Origin: Arthrobacter sp. efr-133-TYG-118
GTDB taxonomy: Bacteria; Actinomycetota; Actinomycetes; Actinomycetales; Micrococcaceae
DNA: 64,000 nt
Assembly: GCF_030209755.1 (NCBI RefSeq)
Contig: NZ_JARVRH010000010.1
Coordinates: 62,001 to 126,000 of the forward strand
Direction: 5' to 3'
Each line of letters opens with the position of its first letter. Positions within the stretch are counted from its first letter, which is position 1. Made by a program: the position numbers and the translations under genes. The notes beneath the pieces were generated by a model. The model was not told the origin of the DNA, ran no database searches, and saw only the letters and a list, made by a program, of their open reading frames with translations. Below are positions 1 through 7,889 of this stretch, piece after piece.

Positions 1-500
1 ATGAACTGGTTCACCAGAGCCGGCAGCACCCGGCGGATGCCTTGCGGCACTACCACGAGCCGCATCGACTTGGCGTAGCTCATGCCCAGGGCACGGCACG
101 CCTCGCCCTGGCCTTTGTCGACGCTTTGGATACCGGCGCGGAAGATCTCACCGATGTAGGCGCTGGCAATAAGGCTCAGCGCGATAATGCCGAGCGGGTA
201 GGGGGACGGGCCGAAGATCGACTGGCTTAGCCGGGCGAAGCCTTGGCCGATCAGCAGGATGGTGAGGATGGCCGGCAGGCCCCTGAACAGATCGGTGTAG
301 ATGCGGGCAGGGACTCGCAGCCAGGCGGAGGATGAAATCCCCATGACGGCAACTACCATGCCGAGTGCGACGCCAATGATCGTGGCGGAGATCGAAATGA
401 TCAGCGTGTTCAGCAGGCCAACGCCGATCAGTTGCGGCAAGACCTCGGCCATCGCGCCGAAATCGAAGAATGTACGTGTGATGGTGCTTAACCAGTCCAT
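1..500 (-). CDS. Amino-acid ABC transporter permease (partial, C-terminus outside window)
   Basis: Inner-membrane permease subunit of a polar amino-acid importer (HisM/GlnP type). Reading down from an ATG at 500, the frame stays open for 166 codons to the window edge, beginning MDWLSTITRTFFDFGAMAEV. Hydrophobic segments follow (LIGVGLLNTLIISISATIIGV, then a second near IALSLIASAYIGEIFRAGI). The ATPase-docking EAA loop is readable as GQGEACRALGMSYAKSMRLV followed by VVPQGIRRVLP. The upstream GAGAGC is a modest ribosome site. It lies 75 bp downstream of the substrate-binding lipoprotein gene on the same strand, so the two form one importer operon; the ATPase gene is expected just outside the window. 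Substrate cannot be read from the permease alone. Confidence 0.9.
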   Translation of the reverse strand, partial: MDWLSTITRTFFDFGAMAEVLPQLIGVGLLNTLIISISATIIGVALGMVVAVMGISSSAWLRVPARIYTDLFRGLPAILTILLIGQGFARLSQSIFGPSPYPLGIIALSLIASAYIGEIFRAGIQSVDKGQGEACRALGMSYAKSMRLVVVPQGIRRVLPALVNQF

Positions 501-575
501 GGTTTGCTCTCAGACTTAGGTGGCTGTTGGGGCGGGCGGACCACGAGTGGACCGCCCGCCCGCTAGACGGTTGGG

Positions 576-1439
576 CTACTTGCTGGGGGCCGGGCTGGCG
601 CTTTGCTCAGCCTTGGGCAGGTACTGCTCCGGCATCGGGGAGCCGGGGAACCACTTCTGGTAGAGCTTCTTCCAGGTGCCGTCTTCCATCGCCGCGGCCA
701 GTCCCTTGTTCAGGGCATCTTTGAGCGCGGTCTTGTCCTTGGCCAGCGCGAAGCCGGCCGGCGCGTCGAAGGAGGGAATATCGGCGGCGCTGACTAGGCC
801 GAACTGCTGTTCGTAGGACTTGGCGGCCTCGTAGTCAAGGAAGTGTGCGTCAGCCGAACCGCTGTTCACTGCCGAGATCGCGGAGTTGTTGTCCGGGAAG
901 CGCACCAGGTTTGCGGTGGGGAAGTTCTTCACCGCGTATGCCTCCTGCAGGGTGCCCTGGACCACGCCGAGCCGCTTTCCAGCGAGGCCGCCGACATCCT
1001 TGATCCCTGAGGTCTTGGTCGTCAGGACGGTCAGGTATCCGGCGAGGTAGCCGTTGGAGAAGTCCACGGTCTGCTTGCGCTTGTCCGTGATGCCGATGGC
1101 CGCGACCCCGACGTCGAACTGGCCGTTGGCGACCGCCGGCAGGATCGCCGAGAAGTCCTGTCCGGTGAAGACGACCTTGTCCACTCCTGCGCGGTGCGCG
1201 ACATCCTTGAACAGTTCGACGTCGAAACCGGTGAAGTTTCCGGTGGCGTCCGTGAACGTGTAGGGCTTCGCATCTCCCAGGCTGGCCACGCGGATCGTGG
1301 CGGGTTCGATGAGGCCATAAGGGTTTCCAGCGGTCGACGACGAGGCAGGGGTCGACCCGCCACACCCGCTCAGTGCCAGGAGGGCTGCGACAGCAGCCGC
1401 GACGATCACCCCTGGGCGGAAGTTCAGTCGTTTAGTCAC
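576..1439 (-). CDS. Amino-acid ABC transporter substrate-binding lipoprotein
   Basis: Extracytoplasmic solute receptor of family 3 (SBP_bac_3), 287 aa from a GTG start preceded by GGAAA. Residues 1-25 are a lipoprotein signal peptide with a basic N-terminus, an alanine/leucine core and a lipobox ending LSGC, so Cys26 would be lipidated. The mature part has the family pattern: [20 protein letters not shown], then [23 protein letters not shown], and [12 protein letters not shown] in the second lobe. These fit a glutamine/polar amino-acid binder, but the ligand is unproven. It is the first gene of the importer operon, divergent from a LacI-type regulator across a 164-bp intergenic region with two operators. 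Confidence 0.92.
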   Translation of the reverse strand: MTKRLNFRPGVIVAAAVAALLALSGCGGSTPASSSTAGNPYGLIEPATIRVASLGDAKPYTFTDATGNFTGFDVELFKDVAHRAGVDKVVFTGQDFSAILPAVANGQFDVGVAAIGITDKRKQTVDFSNGYLAGYLTVLTTKTSGIKDVGGLAGKRLGVVQGTLQEAYAVKNFPTANLVRFPDNNSAISAVNSGSADAHFLDYEAAKSYEQQFGLVSAADIPSFDAPAGFALAKDKTALKDALNKGLAAAMEDGTWKKLYQKWFPGSPMPEQYLPKAEQSASPAPSK

Positions 1440-1496
1440 AGCAAATTTCCAATCATGAGAAGCGGTAAGCGGCCTTGAAGCCTTTCGGGATTCCTC

Positions 1497-1539
1497 TTGT
1501 TGAGTCCGGTCTCAGTGGCTAGGATTGAGACCGGACTCA
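1497..1539 (+). promoter_or_regulatory. Promoter with two LacI-type operators (autoregulatory and divergent)
   Basis: Two copies of a 14-bp pseudo-palindrome with a central CG occur at 1501-1514 (TGAGTCCGGTCTCA) and 1526-1539 (TGAGACCGGACTCA). They are exact reverse complements of each other, 25 bp centre to centre. A plus-strand promoter is interleaved: TTGTTG at 1497-1502 and TAGGAT at 1520-1525, 17 bp apart. One operator covers the -35 and spacer, and the other starts right after the -10. This is the expected placement for repression by the regulator encoded immediately downstream, and the site also lies 60 bp upstream of the importer gene on the other strand. Confidence 0.75.
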
Positions 1540-1603
1540 CAAGGGGTTGCGAAAAATGTAACCCAAACCACACGGGCCGTCAAGGCCCCTTCGAAAGGCA
1601 TCT

Positions 1604-2680
1604 ATGAGCAGCAACAGTTCGAGGCGGCGAGAGATTACCGTTGCCGACGTCGCGAAAGCGGCACAGGTGTCCAAAGCCCAGGCCGCGCGGGCCCTGGGAA
1701 ATTACGGGGCGGTGAGCGAAGAAGTGCGGGGGCGCGTTCTTGCGGCGGCGGAGGAGCTTTCCTATCGGCCCAACGAGCTGGCGCGCAGCATGAACACGGG
1801 GAAATCCAACACGATCGGGGTCGTCGTGGGCGACATCGAAAACCCGCACTTCGGACTGGCGACGAGGGGCATTACGGACACTGCCAAAAAGAGCGGCTAC
1901 AACGTCATCCTGATCAACACCGACGAGGAAGTCAGTGCAGAGATCGAGGCGGTCCGCGTCTTGCTCGACAAGCGGGTGGACGGACTGATCGTCGCCCCTG
2001 CGTCGTCTATTGAAACAGAACATTTACAGCACGTTCACGAATCCGGACGGCCATTGGTGCTCCTCGACCGGAAGGCCGAGGGGCTGGATGTGGAGACCAT
2101 CGCAGTGAGCATGGCCGAGATTTCCTTCGAATCCACGCGGTATCTCCTCCAGGCCGGCCACCGCCGGATCGCGTTCATCTCCACCCTCAAAACGGAAACC
2201 CCGTACCGGACCGGAATGGTGTTGGACTCCTCGCAGATCTCCGAACGTTTGGAGGGCATGCAGCGCGCCTTCACGGAAAGCGGACTGAGCTTTTCCGAAG
2301 ACCAGGTGAGGCTCAACGCCGGCGACGCGGATTCCATCCGGACCATCACTCGCGGGCTTCTACTCGCGCCCGAGCCCGCCACAGCCATTGTGGCGTCCGA
2401 CGGCCTCATAGCACTCAGCGTCGTCGAGGCAATCCAGGAGCTGGGCCTCTCAATCCCGGACGACATTTCGTTCCTGATGTATGACGACTTTTCCTGGACA
2501 CGCTTGACCAGCCCCCCGCTGACCGTCATTGCCCAACCCGTGTACGAGATGGGCGTGGCCGCTGCCGGTGCGCTGATCCGGCAAATCGAGGGCCGGAAGC
2601 CCGCGGCCAACGGAGCTGGATTTTCCGCCCGCCTGATCCGGCGGGGATCGGTCGCAATGCCGCGCACCGCGAGGGTCTAG
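1604..2680 (+). CDS. LacI family transcriptional regulator
   Basis: DNA-binding repressor, 358 aa. The N-terminal helix-turn-helix and hinge read ITVADVAKAAQVSKAQAARA, then LSYRPNELARSMNTGKSNTI, about residues 9-65. A periplasmic-binding-like sensor domain follows, starting IGVVVGDIENPHFG and ending with the typical DDISFLMYDDFSWTRLTSPP and PVYEMGVAAAGALI. The hinge has RSMNTG where many family members have RSLRTG. It is divergent from the amino-acid ABC importer, and two 14-bp operators with central CG lie in its promoter, so it probably represses itself and the importer. LacI regulators usually sense sugars; the neighbouring transketolase would suit that, while the importer looks like an amino-acid one, so the effector is unclear. 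Confidence 0.93.
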   Translation: MSSNSSRRREITVADVAKAAQVSKAQAARALGNYGAVSEEVRGRVLAAAEELSYRPNELARSMNTGKSNTIGVVVGDIENPHFGLATRGITDTAKKSGYNVILINTDEEVSAEIEAVRVLLDKRVDGLIVAPASSIETEHLQHVHESGRPLVLLDRKAEGLDVETIAVSMAEISFESTRYLLQAGHRRIAFISTLKTETPYRTGMVLDSSQISERLEGMQRAFTESGLSFSEDQVRLNAGDADSIRTITRGLLLAPEPATAIVASDGLIALSVVEAIQELGLSIPDDISFLMYDDFSWTRLTSPPLTVIAQPVYEMGVAAAGALIRQIEGRKPAANGAGFSARLIRRGSVAMPRTARV

Positions 2681-2746
2681 ATTAGTTCAGCAACCGGCGA
2701 CGGCGGCGTTCGGCTGTGCGGTGTTGGCGGTCGCGGTGTTGCGGCC

Positions 2747-4639
2747 TCAGTCCATGACCAGGTCGCGAGCGGCGGCGGCAATGTGGCGTGCGGAAATACC
2801 CGCGGCATTGAGCAAGTCCTTGGGTTCGCCGGAACCCGGCAGTTCCCTTACGGCAAGCAGTGCCAGATGGAGTTTCGGAGTGTTGGCACTCGCGAGGGCT
2901 TCGAGGACGGCCGAGCCTATGCCGCCTTGTGCGTAGTGGTCTTCGGCGACGACAATCCTGCCATCAGTTTCGAGGCACGTCCGGCGCAGGGTGTCGACGT
3001 CGATCGGTTTGATGGAGTAGAGGTCGATGACGCGGGCTTTGATTCCCGACTGGGCCAGTTGCTCGGCGGCTGCGAGGCATTCGTGGAGTGTGACGCCCGC
3101 GCCGATAAGCGCCACTTGGTCATCGGCGCTGGCTCTGTGGACCTTGCTTCCGCCAAGGGGGAACTGTTCGTCCGGCCCGTAAATCACGGGATAGGCTCCA
3201 CGGGTGGCGCGCAGGTACGAGATTCCGGGCGTGTCTGCCATGGCGCTCACGAGCTGAGCTGTGGACGGAGCGTCAGCCGGATAGAGCACGGTGGAACTGT
3301 GCACGGCCCGCATGGCGGCAATGTCTTCCAATGCCATTTGCGATGGACCATCCTGCCCGATTTCAACGCCGGCATGCGTGCCGACGAGCCGGATATTCAC
3401 TTCTGAGACTCCCGCCATGCGGATAAAGTCGAATGGCCGCGAAACCAGGAAAGCCGCGAAACTTGAGGCGAAAGCCACGTAGCCGCGGACCGAGAGGCCG
3501 ATGGTGGCGGCGACGAGTTGCTGCTCGGCAATGAAAATTTCGAAATACCGCTCAGGGGCCACCTCCTTGAAGTCCCCGGCATGGGTCGAATTCCCGACTT
3601 CGCCATCCAGGACCACCACTTCGGGGCGGACCGCAAGCGCGGAGACGGCGGCACCGAAGGCGGCCCTGGTCGCCACTTTGTCGCCGACTTTCCACTGTGG
3701 CAGTGTGACCGCGGCTTCGGCGCTCGGCGTGACTGCTGGTGTGCCGGATTCCGGAAGAAGGGTGGTCACGTGGACACTGCTTGGCCCTCCAAGGGCCGCT
3801 ATGGCCTTCTCGGCCATGTCCGCCGGGAGGGCTTTGCCATGCCAGCCGTTCTGGTCTTCGATCTCAGGTACCCCTTTGCCCTTGATCGTCTTGGCCAAAA
3901 TGACCGTCGGCTTGTCAGGTTCGCTCCGGGCCCGGCTCAGGGCGTCGTCGATCTGGCCAAGGTCATGACCGTCGATGATGTTGGCCCGTGCCCCGAAAGC
4001 CTCAACCCTCCTGGCGTAGGCCTCCATATCCCACTGAAGTTCGGTAGGGCCGTCCTGGCCAAGCCGGTTGACGTCGACGACGGCGGTGAGGTTGCCGAGC
4101 TTGTAGTAAGCCGCCTTGTCGAGGGCCTCCCAGATGGACCCTTCAGCCAGTTCGCTGTCTCCGCACAACACCCAGGTATGGAAGGGCAGCTTGTCCAGGT
4201 AACGCCCTGCGAGGCTTACCCCGACGGCGACCGGCAGCCCCTGTCCCAGCGAACCGGTAGCCACATCGACCCAAGGCAGAACCGGGGTCGGGTGGCCCTG
4301 AAGCCGGGCACCGAACTGACGGTAGGTGTTTAGCAGCTCATCTTCCTCGACGACGCCCACGGCCCGATACATGGAGTACAGCAGCGGCGAAGCATGTCCC
4401 TTTGAGAAAATGAGGTGGTCGTTGTTGGGCAACGACGGTCGTTCCCAGTCGTAGCGAAGATGCCGCGTGAGGAGGACCGCCATGAGATCCGCGGCTGACA
4501 ACGACGACGTGGGATGACCCGAGCCGGCGTTGGTACTGCACCTGATGGAATCCACACGCAATTGCGTCGCCAGGGCCCGGACGGAATCCGCTTCCTCGGC
4601 TTGCGTCGGCGCAGCCCGCATTTCTGGATCTTTCGACAT
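2747..4639 (-). CDS. Transketolase
   Basis: Thiamine-diphosphate enzyme that moves two-carbon units between ketose and aldose phosphates; 630 aa in one chain, slightly short of the usual 660-700. The pyrophosphate/TPP motif is present as CGDSELAEGSIWEAL ending in VVDVN, with GSLGQGLPVAVG before it. The central pyrimidine-binding half has RGYVAFASSFAAFL and a GTHAGVEIGQDGPSQ segment containing the residues that contact substrate in the family. The C-terminal domain holds RVIDLYSIKPID. The start is the ATG at 4639 with AAAGG upstream. The gene is convergent with the LacI regulator and stands apart from any pentose-phosphate genes, so it may be an accessory, substrate-induced paralogue rather than the main transketolase; the main copy is not in this window. 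Confidence 0.92.
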   Translation of the reverse strand: MSKDPEMRAAPTQAEEADSVRALATQLRVDSIRCSTNAGSGHPTSSLSAADLMAVLLTRHLRYDWERPSLPNNDHLIFSKGHASPLLYSMYRAVGVVEEDELLNTYRQFGARLQGHPTPVLPWVDVATGSLGQGLPVAVGVSLAGRYLDKLPFHTWVLCGDSELAEGSIWEALDKAAYYKLGNLTAVVDVNRLGQDGPTELQWDMEAYARRVEAFGARANIIDGHDLGQIDDALSRARSEPDKPTVILAKTIKGKGVPEIEDQNGWHGKALPADMAEKAIAALGGPSSVHVTTLLPESGTPAVTPSAEAAVTLPQWKVGDKVATRAAFGAAVSALAVRPEVVVLDGEVGNSTHAGDFKEVAPERYFEIFIAEQQLVAATIGLSVRGYVAFASSFAAFLVSRPFDFIRMAGVSEVNIRLVGTHAGVEIGQDGPSQMALEDIAAMRAVHSSTVLYPADAPSTAQLVSAMADTPGISYLRATRGAYPVIYGPDEQFPLGGSKVHRASADDQVALIGAGVTLHECLAAAEQLAQSGIKARVIDLYSIKPIDVDTLRRTCLETDGRIVVAEDHYAQGGIGSAVLEALASANTPKLHLALLAVRELPGSGEPKDLLNAAGISARHIAAAARDLVMD

Positions 4640-4691
4640 CTCTATTGCCTTTCATACGCTCCGAGCGGACGGCCTGACCCGCGTGTCGGGC

Positions 4692-4967
4692 CTACAAGAT
4701 CGTGAGGGGCGGCTCTTCGAAGGGCCGCGAAGGCGGGGAGGGAACGTCCGGGCCCGGTTCGGGGACCGGGGAAGGTCCCGGCTCGGGCAGTGGAACCGGT
4801 TCGGGGGTTCCTGGGCGCGGCCTGGGTCCGGGCTCCGGGCCAGGGGTCGGCACAGGTGTCGGTCCGGGCTCCGGCAACGGCACCGGCTCCGGCGTCGGGC
4901 TTGGCCCAGGCTCTCGGGTGGGGTCGGCGTCAGGGTCCCGGGTCGGATCGGGAGGGAACTCGCTCAT
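4692..4967 (-). CDS. Small proline-rich repeat protein
   Basis: A 91-aa protein made almost entirely of P-x-P repeats with Glu, Gly and Thr (PEPVPLPEPGPSPVPEPGP and relatives). It has no signal peptide, membrane segment or recognised domain. Its ATG overlaps the TGA of the upstream SRPBCC gene as ATGA, and AGGAG lies 7 nt ahead inside that gene. Translational coupling therefore supports a real gene in this frame, even though the GC-rich repeat keeps other frames open too. It is probably intrinsically disordered. Function unknown. Confidence 0.6.
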   Translation of the reverse strand: MSEFPPDPTRDPDADPTREPGPSPTPEPVPLPEPGPTPVPTPGPEPGPRPRPGTPEPVPLPEPGPSPVPEPGPDVPSPPSRPFEEPPLTIL

Positions 4968-5668
4968 TGTTTACTCCTCGAATCGTCAATCAAGTCTGGG
5001 CGGGCTTCCGTGGTGTAGTCGCCTTCAACCCGCTCGGCGGGGAGATCCGAGACGTGCTCCGTGCCGTAGTCGCCCTCGGTGTACTGGCCGACGCGAGTCG
5101 CATCACCGCCGCCGGCCGCCTCCGTAGCCGCTGGGGCCGTCAAGTCAGGATCGACGGCGGGCAGCTCCGAAGTGGCAGGGGCAGGGGAGGCTGCTGGCCC
5201 TGAGTCGTCGACATCGCCGGCGGCCACGGAGCCTCGCCAGCCGCCGGTCTCGTAGCCGCGCTCTTCGATGAATTTCTTGAACTTGTCGAGGTCGGCTGAA
5301 ACCCGCAGATCGTCGATGCCCACCAGCGAGCCGGCCTTTTCGGCAAAGCTCTCCGGCTCCCATTCGATCTCCACACTCACGCGCGTACGGTCCGCGCCAA
5401 GCGGTTCGAAGCTTACGGCGCCCGCGTTCCTCGGTCCGTCAAAGCTGGCCCAGCTGACCAGTGAATCCGGGACCTGCTCAAGGATTTGGGCGTTGAAGTC
5501 GCGTTTGACGCCGCCGACGTTGGTTGAAAAATGCAGGGCGGTCTCGTCGATTTGTTCGACCGCTTCCACACCCTTCATGAATTCCGGGAAAGACTCGAAT
5601 TGGGTCCATTGGTTGTAAGCCACGGAAACGGGAACTTCTACGTCGATTGTTCGGTTAACGGTAGCCAT
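4964..5668 (-). CDS. SRPBCC (START-like, polyketide cyclase/dehydrase) family protein
   Basis: 234 aa, with AAGGAG 7 nt before the ATG. Residues 1-145 form a START-like ligand-binding fold of the membrane/stress-associated type: RTIDVEVPVSVAYNQWTQFE at the start, FPEFMKGVEAVEQID, then VSWASFDGPRNAGAVSFEPL and a C-terminal helix ending KKFIEERG. Homologues in actinobacteria are often annotated cyclase/dehydrase without proven activity. The last 85 residues are a low-complexity acidic tail (PAASPAPATSELPAVDP...) not seen in minimal family members. It overlaps the next gene by 4 bp (ATGA). The neighbours, all small disordered or membrane proteins, suggest an envelope or general-stress locus. Confidence 0.85.
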   Translation of the reverse strand: MATVNRTIDVEVPVSVAYNQWTQFESFPEFMKGVEAVEQIDETALHFSTNVGGVKRDFNAQILEQVPDSLVSWASFDGPRNAGAVSFEPLGADRTRVSVEIEWEPESFAEKAGSLVGIDDLRVSADLDKFKKFIEERGYETGGWRGSVAAGDVDDSGPAASPAPATSELPAVDPDLTAPAATEAAGGGDATRVGQYTEGDYGTEHVSDLPAERVEGDYTTEARPDLIDDSRSKQ

Positions 5669-5724
5669 GTAAGTGCTCCTTGCTTGCGCTTGTACTTGCG
5701 GAGGTTGGTGGTCGTTGATGCGAT

Positions 5725-6033
5725 CTAGCCAGCGTCGAATGTTTCGCCGTCGTCGTCCTTCGGGGACTTATCCTCGGGCAGTCCTGTCGCATCGCCCTTC
5801 GGCTCGGACGAGAAAGAACGCCCTTCCTTGCTTCCCTCGGAGTTCGAGTCATCCAGTTCGGCATCTGCCGATGGCACCGCGGCCGAACCGTCGTCGACTT
5901 CCGGTGTCGACGTGTCTTCCTTGGGCTGATCCGCTTGCTGGCCCCCGCGTCCTGGCATTTCTTGTTCGGGAGTCGGAGTTCCGTAGCCTCCGGCTTCCTC
6001 TTCCTCGGCTCTATGCTGCTCGTCCATGTCCAT
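5725..6033 (-). CDS. Acidic, low-complexity hypothetical protein
   Basis: 102 aa, beginning MDMDEQHRAEEEEAGGYG. The open frame extends further upstream, but the ATG at 6033 has a clear GGAAGG ribosome site 5 nt ahead, and codons before it look non-coding. The composition is Glu/Asp/Ser/Gly/Pro-rich, without aromatic core, membrane segment or motif, so it is probably disordered. Tandem 13-bp repeats lie just upstream. It is the first of three same-strand genes (this one, SRPBCC, proline-rich). Function unknown; composition resembles hydrophilic stress proteins, which is only suggestive. Confidence 0.65.
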   Translation of the reverse strand: MDMDEQHRAEEEEAGGYGTPTPEQEMPGRGGQQADQPKEDTSTPEVDDGSAAVPSADAELDDSNSEGSKEGRSFSSEPKGDATGLPEDKSPKDDDGETFDAG

Positions 6034-6322
6034 ACTGTCCTTCCGTGTTGGTTGAACTTGTTGGTTGAACTTGTTGGTGGAATTCAAGAACCGGCTACTT
6101 AAGACGTCTTCCGTCGGCGACCGGGAGGAAGGCCCCAGAGAGGCTGGACCTTGGCCCCGGAAAAGAAGGACACTGACCTTCTTTCGACGGTCGCTTGAGC
6201 GTGCTTCCACATCGAAACTAGTAGGCCGGACGGCCCCTTGTCCATGGATTCCGGGAAATTGATCAGTAAACTTACTATGTTGATCGAAAGGGCCTACACT
6301 AGCTCGGTTTTTGGGCCGCGGC
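6034..6322. other. Intergenic region, 289 bp
   Basis: Between the DUF6328 gene and the acidic-protein gene, both on the minus strand. Apart from the 13-bp tandem repeat at its left end I see no gene, strong hairpin or convincing sigma-70 promoter. It is locally AT-richer around 6250-6300 (aaattgatcagtaaacttac), the likeliest place for the promoter of the minus-strand genes downstream. Confidence 0.4.
6047..6084. repeat. Tandem 13-bp repeat upstream of the acidic protein gene
   Basis: Two perfect copies of GTTGGTTGAACTT at 6047-6059 and 6060-6072 are followed by a degenerate third (GTTGGTGGAATTC). They sit 14 bp upstream of the start codon at 6033, in the leader of that minus-strand gene, and could vary in copy number. 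Confidence 0.7.
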
Positions 6323-6844
6323 TTAGCGTTCCGGCTCTGCTTTACTACGCCGGGGAGACCAGGAAAGCAGCGGATACAGCAGCACGAGCGCCGCGAGGGC
6401 GACAAGAATACTGCCGCCGGCGGCGAGGCCAGCCTCGGGCCCCACGGCAACGCTGAAGATCAGCCCGGCGCATCCTGCGATCAGCAGGGATACACAGGCC
6501 ACGACCGCCTTGACGACCATGTCCCCAGCAGCCACCAGCCGATACTTGACGTGATGCTGGAAGAGCCGACGGTGCAGGCTGACCGGAACCAGCATGAGGC
6601 CGGTGGTCATGGTCGCCAGGACAACGAGCAGGAGAAACCACCACTTTTGCAGCTCGGTCAGGGTGCCGAATCGCTGCTGGAACGGAAGGGTTAGCAGGAA
6701 GCCGCCGATAATTTGGACGCCTGTCTGAAGGACACGCATCTCTTGGAGCAGTTCATTCCAATTGCGGTCCATCCGCTGGTCCTCTGACTCATGCCTGGTG
6801 TTGGCAGCGGGCCCGGCGAGTAGGGGATCTTCCGGTTCGCTCAC
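6323..6844 (-). CDS. DUF6328 family membrane protein
   Basis: 173 aa from a GTG start that overlaps the TGA of the upstream gene (GTGA). After a hydrophilic N-terminus with the conserved NWNELLQEMRVLQTGVQIIGGFL block, four hydrophobic segments follow: IIGGFLLTLPF, WFLLLVVLATMTTGLM, VVKAVVACVSLLIAGCAGLIF and ILVALAALVLLYPL. The segment between segments 2 and 3 (PVSLHRRLFQHHVKYRLV) is typical of the family. Four membrane passes are predicted. Role unknown. Coupled to the small membrane protein upstream. Confidence 0.82.
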   Translation of the reverse strand: MSEPEDPLLAGPAANTRHESEDQRMDRNWNELLQEMRVLQTGVQIIGGFLLTLPFQQRFGTLTELQKWWFLLLVVLATMTTGLMLVPVSLHRRLFQHHVKYRLVAAGDMVVKAVVACVSLLIAGCAGLIFSVAVGPEAGLAAGGSILVALAALVLLYPLLSWSPRRSKAEPER

Positions 6845-7065
6845 GACGGCCGCGGCAGTTCGCAGCCTGCCACAGGGTTCAGTCCCATGTAGTTCAGGGG
6901 GCCGGCAACAATATTCAGGCTAATCGTTGCGAATTGGGAGCACTGCGCGGGAACTGCGCTGAAGTAGCCTCGCTGTCCCGCGGCTACCGCTCCTACGACG
7001 AGCCAGATCACCACGATCAGCCCGAAAATCGATCCGAATCGCATGGCCTTCGACCAACCTCTCAT
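6841..7065 (-). CDS. Small single-pass membrane protein, hypothetical
   Basis: 74 aa, starting at the ATG at 7065; an in-frame TTG one codon earlier is the less likely start. GGAA lies just upstream. One membrane helix (IFGLIVVIWLVVGAVAAGQRG) is followed by an outside segment with two cysteines (QCSQFATISLN and VAGCELPRPS). Its TGA overlaps the GTG of the DUF6328 gene, so the two are translationally coupled and probably act together. Similar short proteins are common and uncharacterised in actinobacteria. Confidence 0.7.
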   Translation of the reverse strand: MRGWSKAMRFGSIFGLIVVIWLVVGAVAAGQRGYFSAVPAQCSQFATISLNIVAGPLNYMGLNPVAGCELPRPS

Positions 7066-7121
7066 CAATTCCGGATATCATCAGCTTACTTATTAAGTGA
7101 CGTCGACCATAGGCTGGGCGA

Positions 7122-7853
7122 ATGGGAACCCACGTTGGGACGTCGGGGTGGAGCTACGAGCATTGGGAGCACGTGCTCTATCCCGCCGGCACCCCGTCCC
7201 GCAACCGGCTCGCTTACTACGTGCAGCAGTTCAACAGCGTCGAGCTCAACGCGAGTTTCTATCGGTGGCCCCGCGACGCATCGTTCGCCAGCTGGCGACG
7301 CAGGCTACCTGAAGGCTTCGTGTTTTCGGTCAAAGCGCCCCGTGGGCTCACCCACGCAAAGCGCCTTTATGCCCCTGAAGCCTGGATCGGCAGGATCACT
7401 TCGGCGTGGCATGAACTCGGGGACAGGCGTGGAGTGCTCCTGGTCCAGCTGCCGCCGGGAATGGAGCGCGACGACGACCGGCTGGCCTATTTCCTGGACC
7501 TCCTCCCCGGGTGGATGAAGGTCGCCGTCGAATTCCGACATCACAGCTGGCATGAAGAGCCCGTCTACGAGCTGCTTGAAAAGCACCAAACGGCCTACTG
7601 CGTCATGAGCGGGGCGGATCTCCCTTGCGTCCTCCGAGCCACGGCGCCGTTTGTCTATATCAGGATGCACGGGCCGGATCACCATCACCTCTACGGAGGT
7701 TCATACTCCGAGCAGGACCTGCGCTGGTGGGCGGACCGAATTGCGGAATGGGAGACGGCGGGCAAGGAGGTCTTCGTCTATTTCAACAACGACGGCGGCG
7801 GCAATGCCGTCCGTAACGCCCACACCCTCCGTTCCTTCCTCGGCAAGCACTAG
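7122..7853 (+). CDS. DUF72 domain-containing protein (YecE-like)
   Basis: 243 aa; a TIM-barrel-like family of unknown activity found across bacteria. Diagnostic blocks are present in order: VGTSGWSYEHWEHVLYP at the N-terminus, YYVQQFNSVELNASFYRWP, FVFSVKAPRGLTHAKRL, LLVQLPPGMERDD, VAVEFRHHSWHEEPVYELL, FVYIRMHGP and VFVYFNNDGGGNAVRNA. Length is normal for the family. It is separated from its divergent neighbour by 56 bp and is followed after 36 bp by a cation exporter gene on the same strand, possibly co-transcribed. Confidence 0.92.
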   Translation: MGTHVGTSGWSYEHWEHVLYPAGTPSRNRLAYYVQQFNSVELNASFYRWPRDASFASWRRRLPEGFVFSVKAPRGLTHAKRLYAPEAWIGRITSAWHELGDRRGVLLVQLPPGMERDDDRLAYFLDLLPGWMKVAVEFRHHSWHEEPVYELLEKHQTAYCVMSGADLPCVLRATAPFVYIRMHGPDHHHLYGGSYSEQDLRWWADRIAEWETAGKEVFVYFNNDGGGNAVRNAHTLRSFLGKH

Positions 7854-7889
7854 GCGTGGTCTCGACGGTTGTTGGGTACGGTAGGTTCC

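Noticed and set aside
2747..4639. Split transketolase (separate N- and C-terminal subunit genes)
   Set aside because: A single continuous frame contains the TPP, pyrimidine and C-terminal domains.
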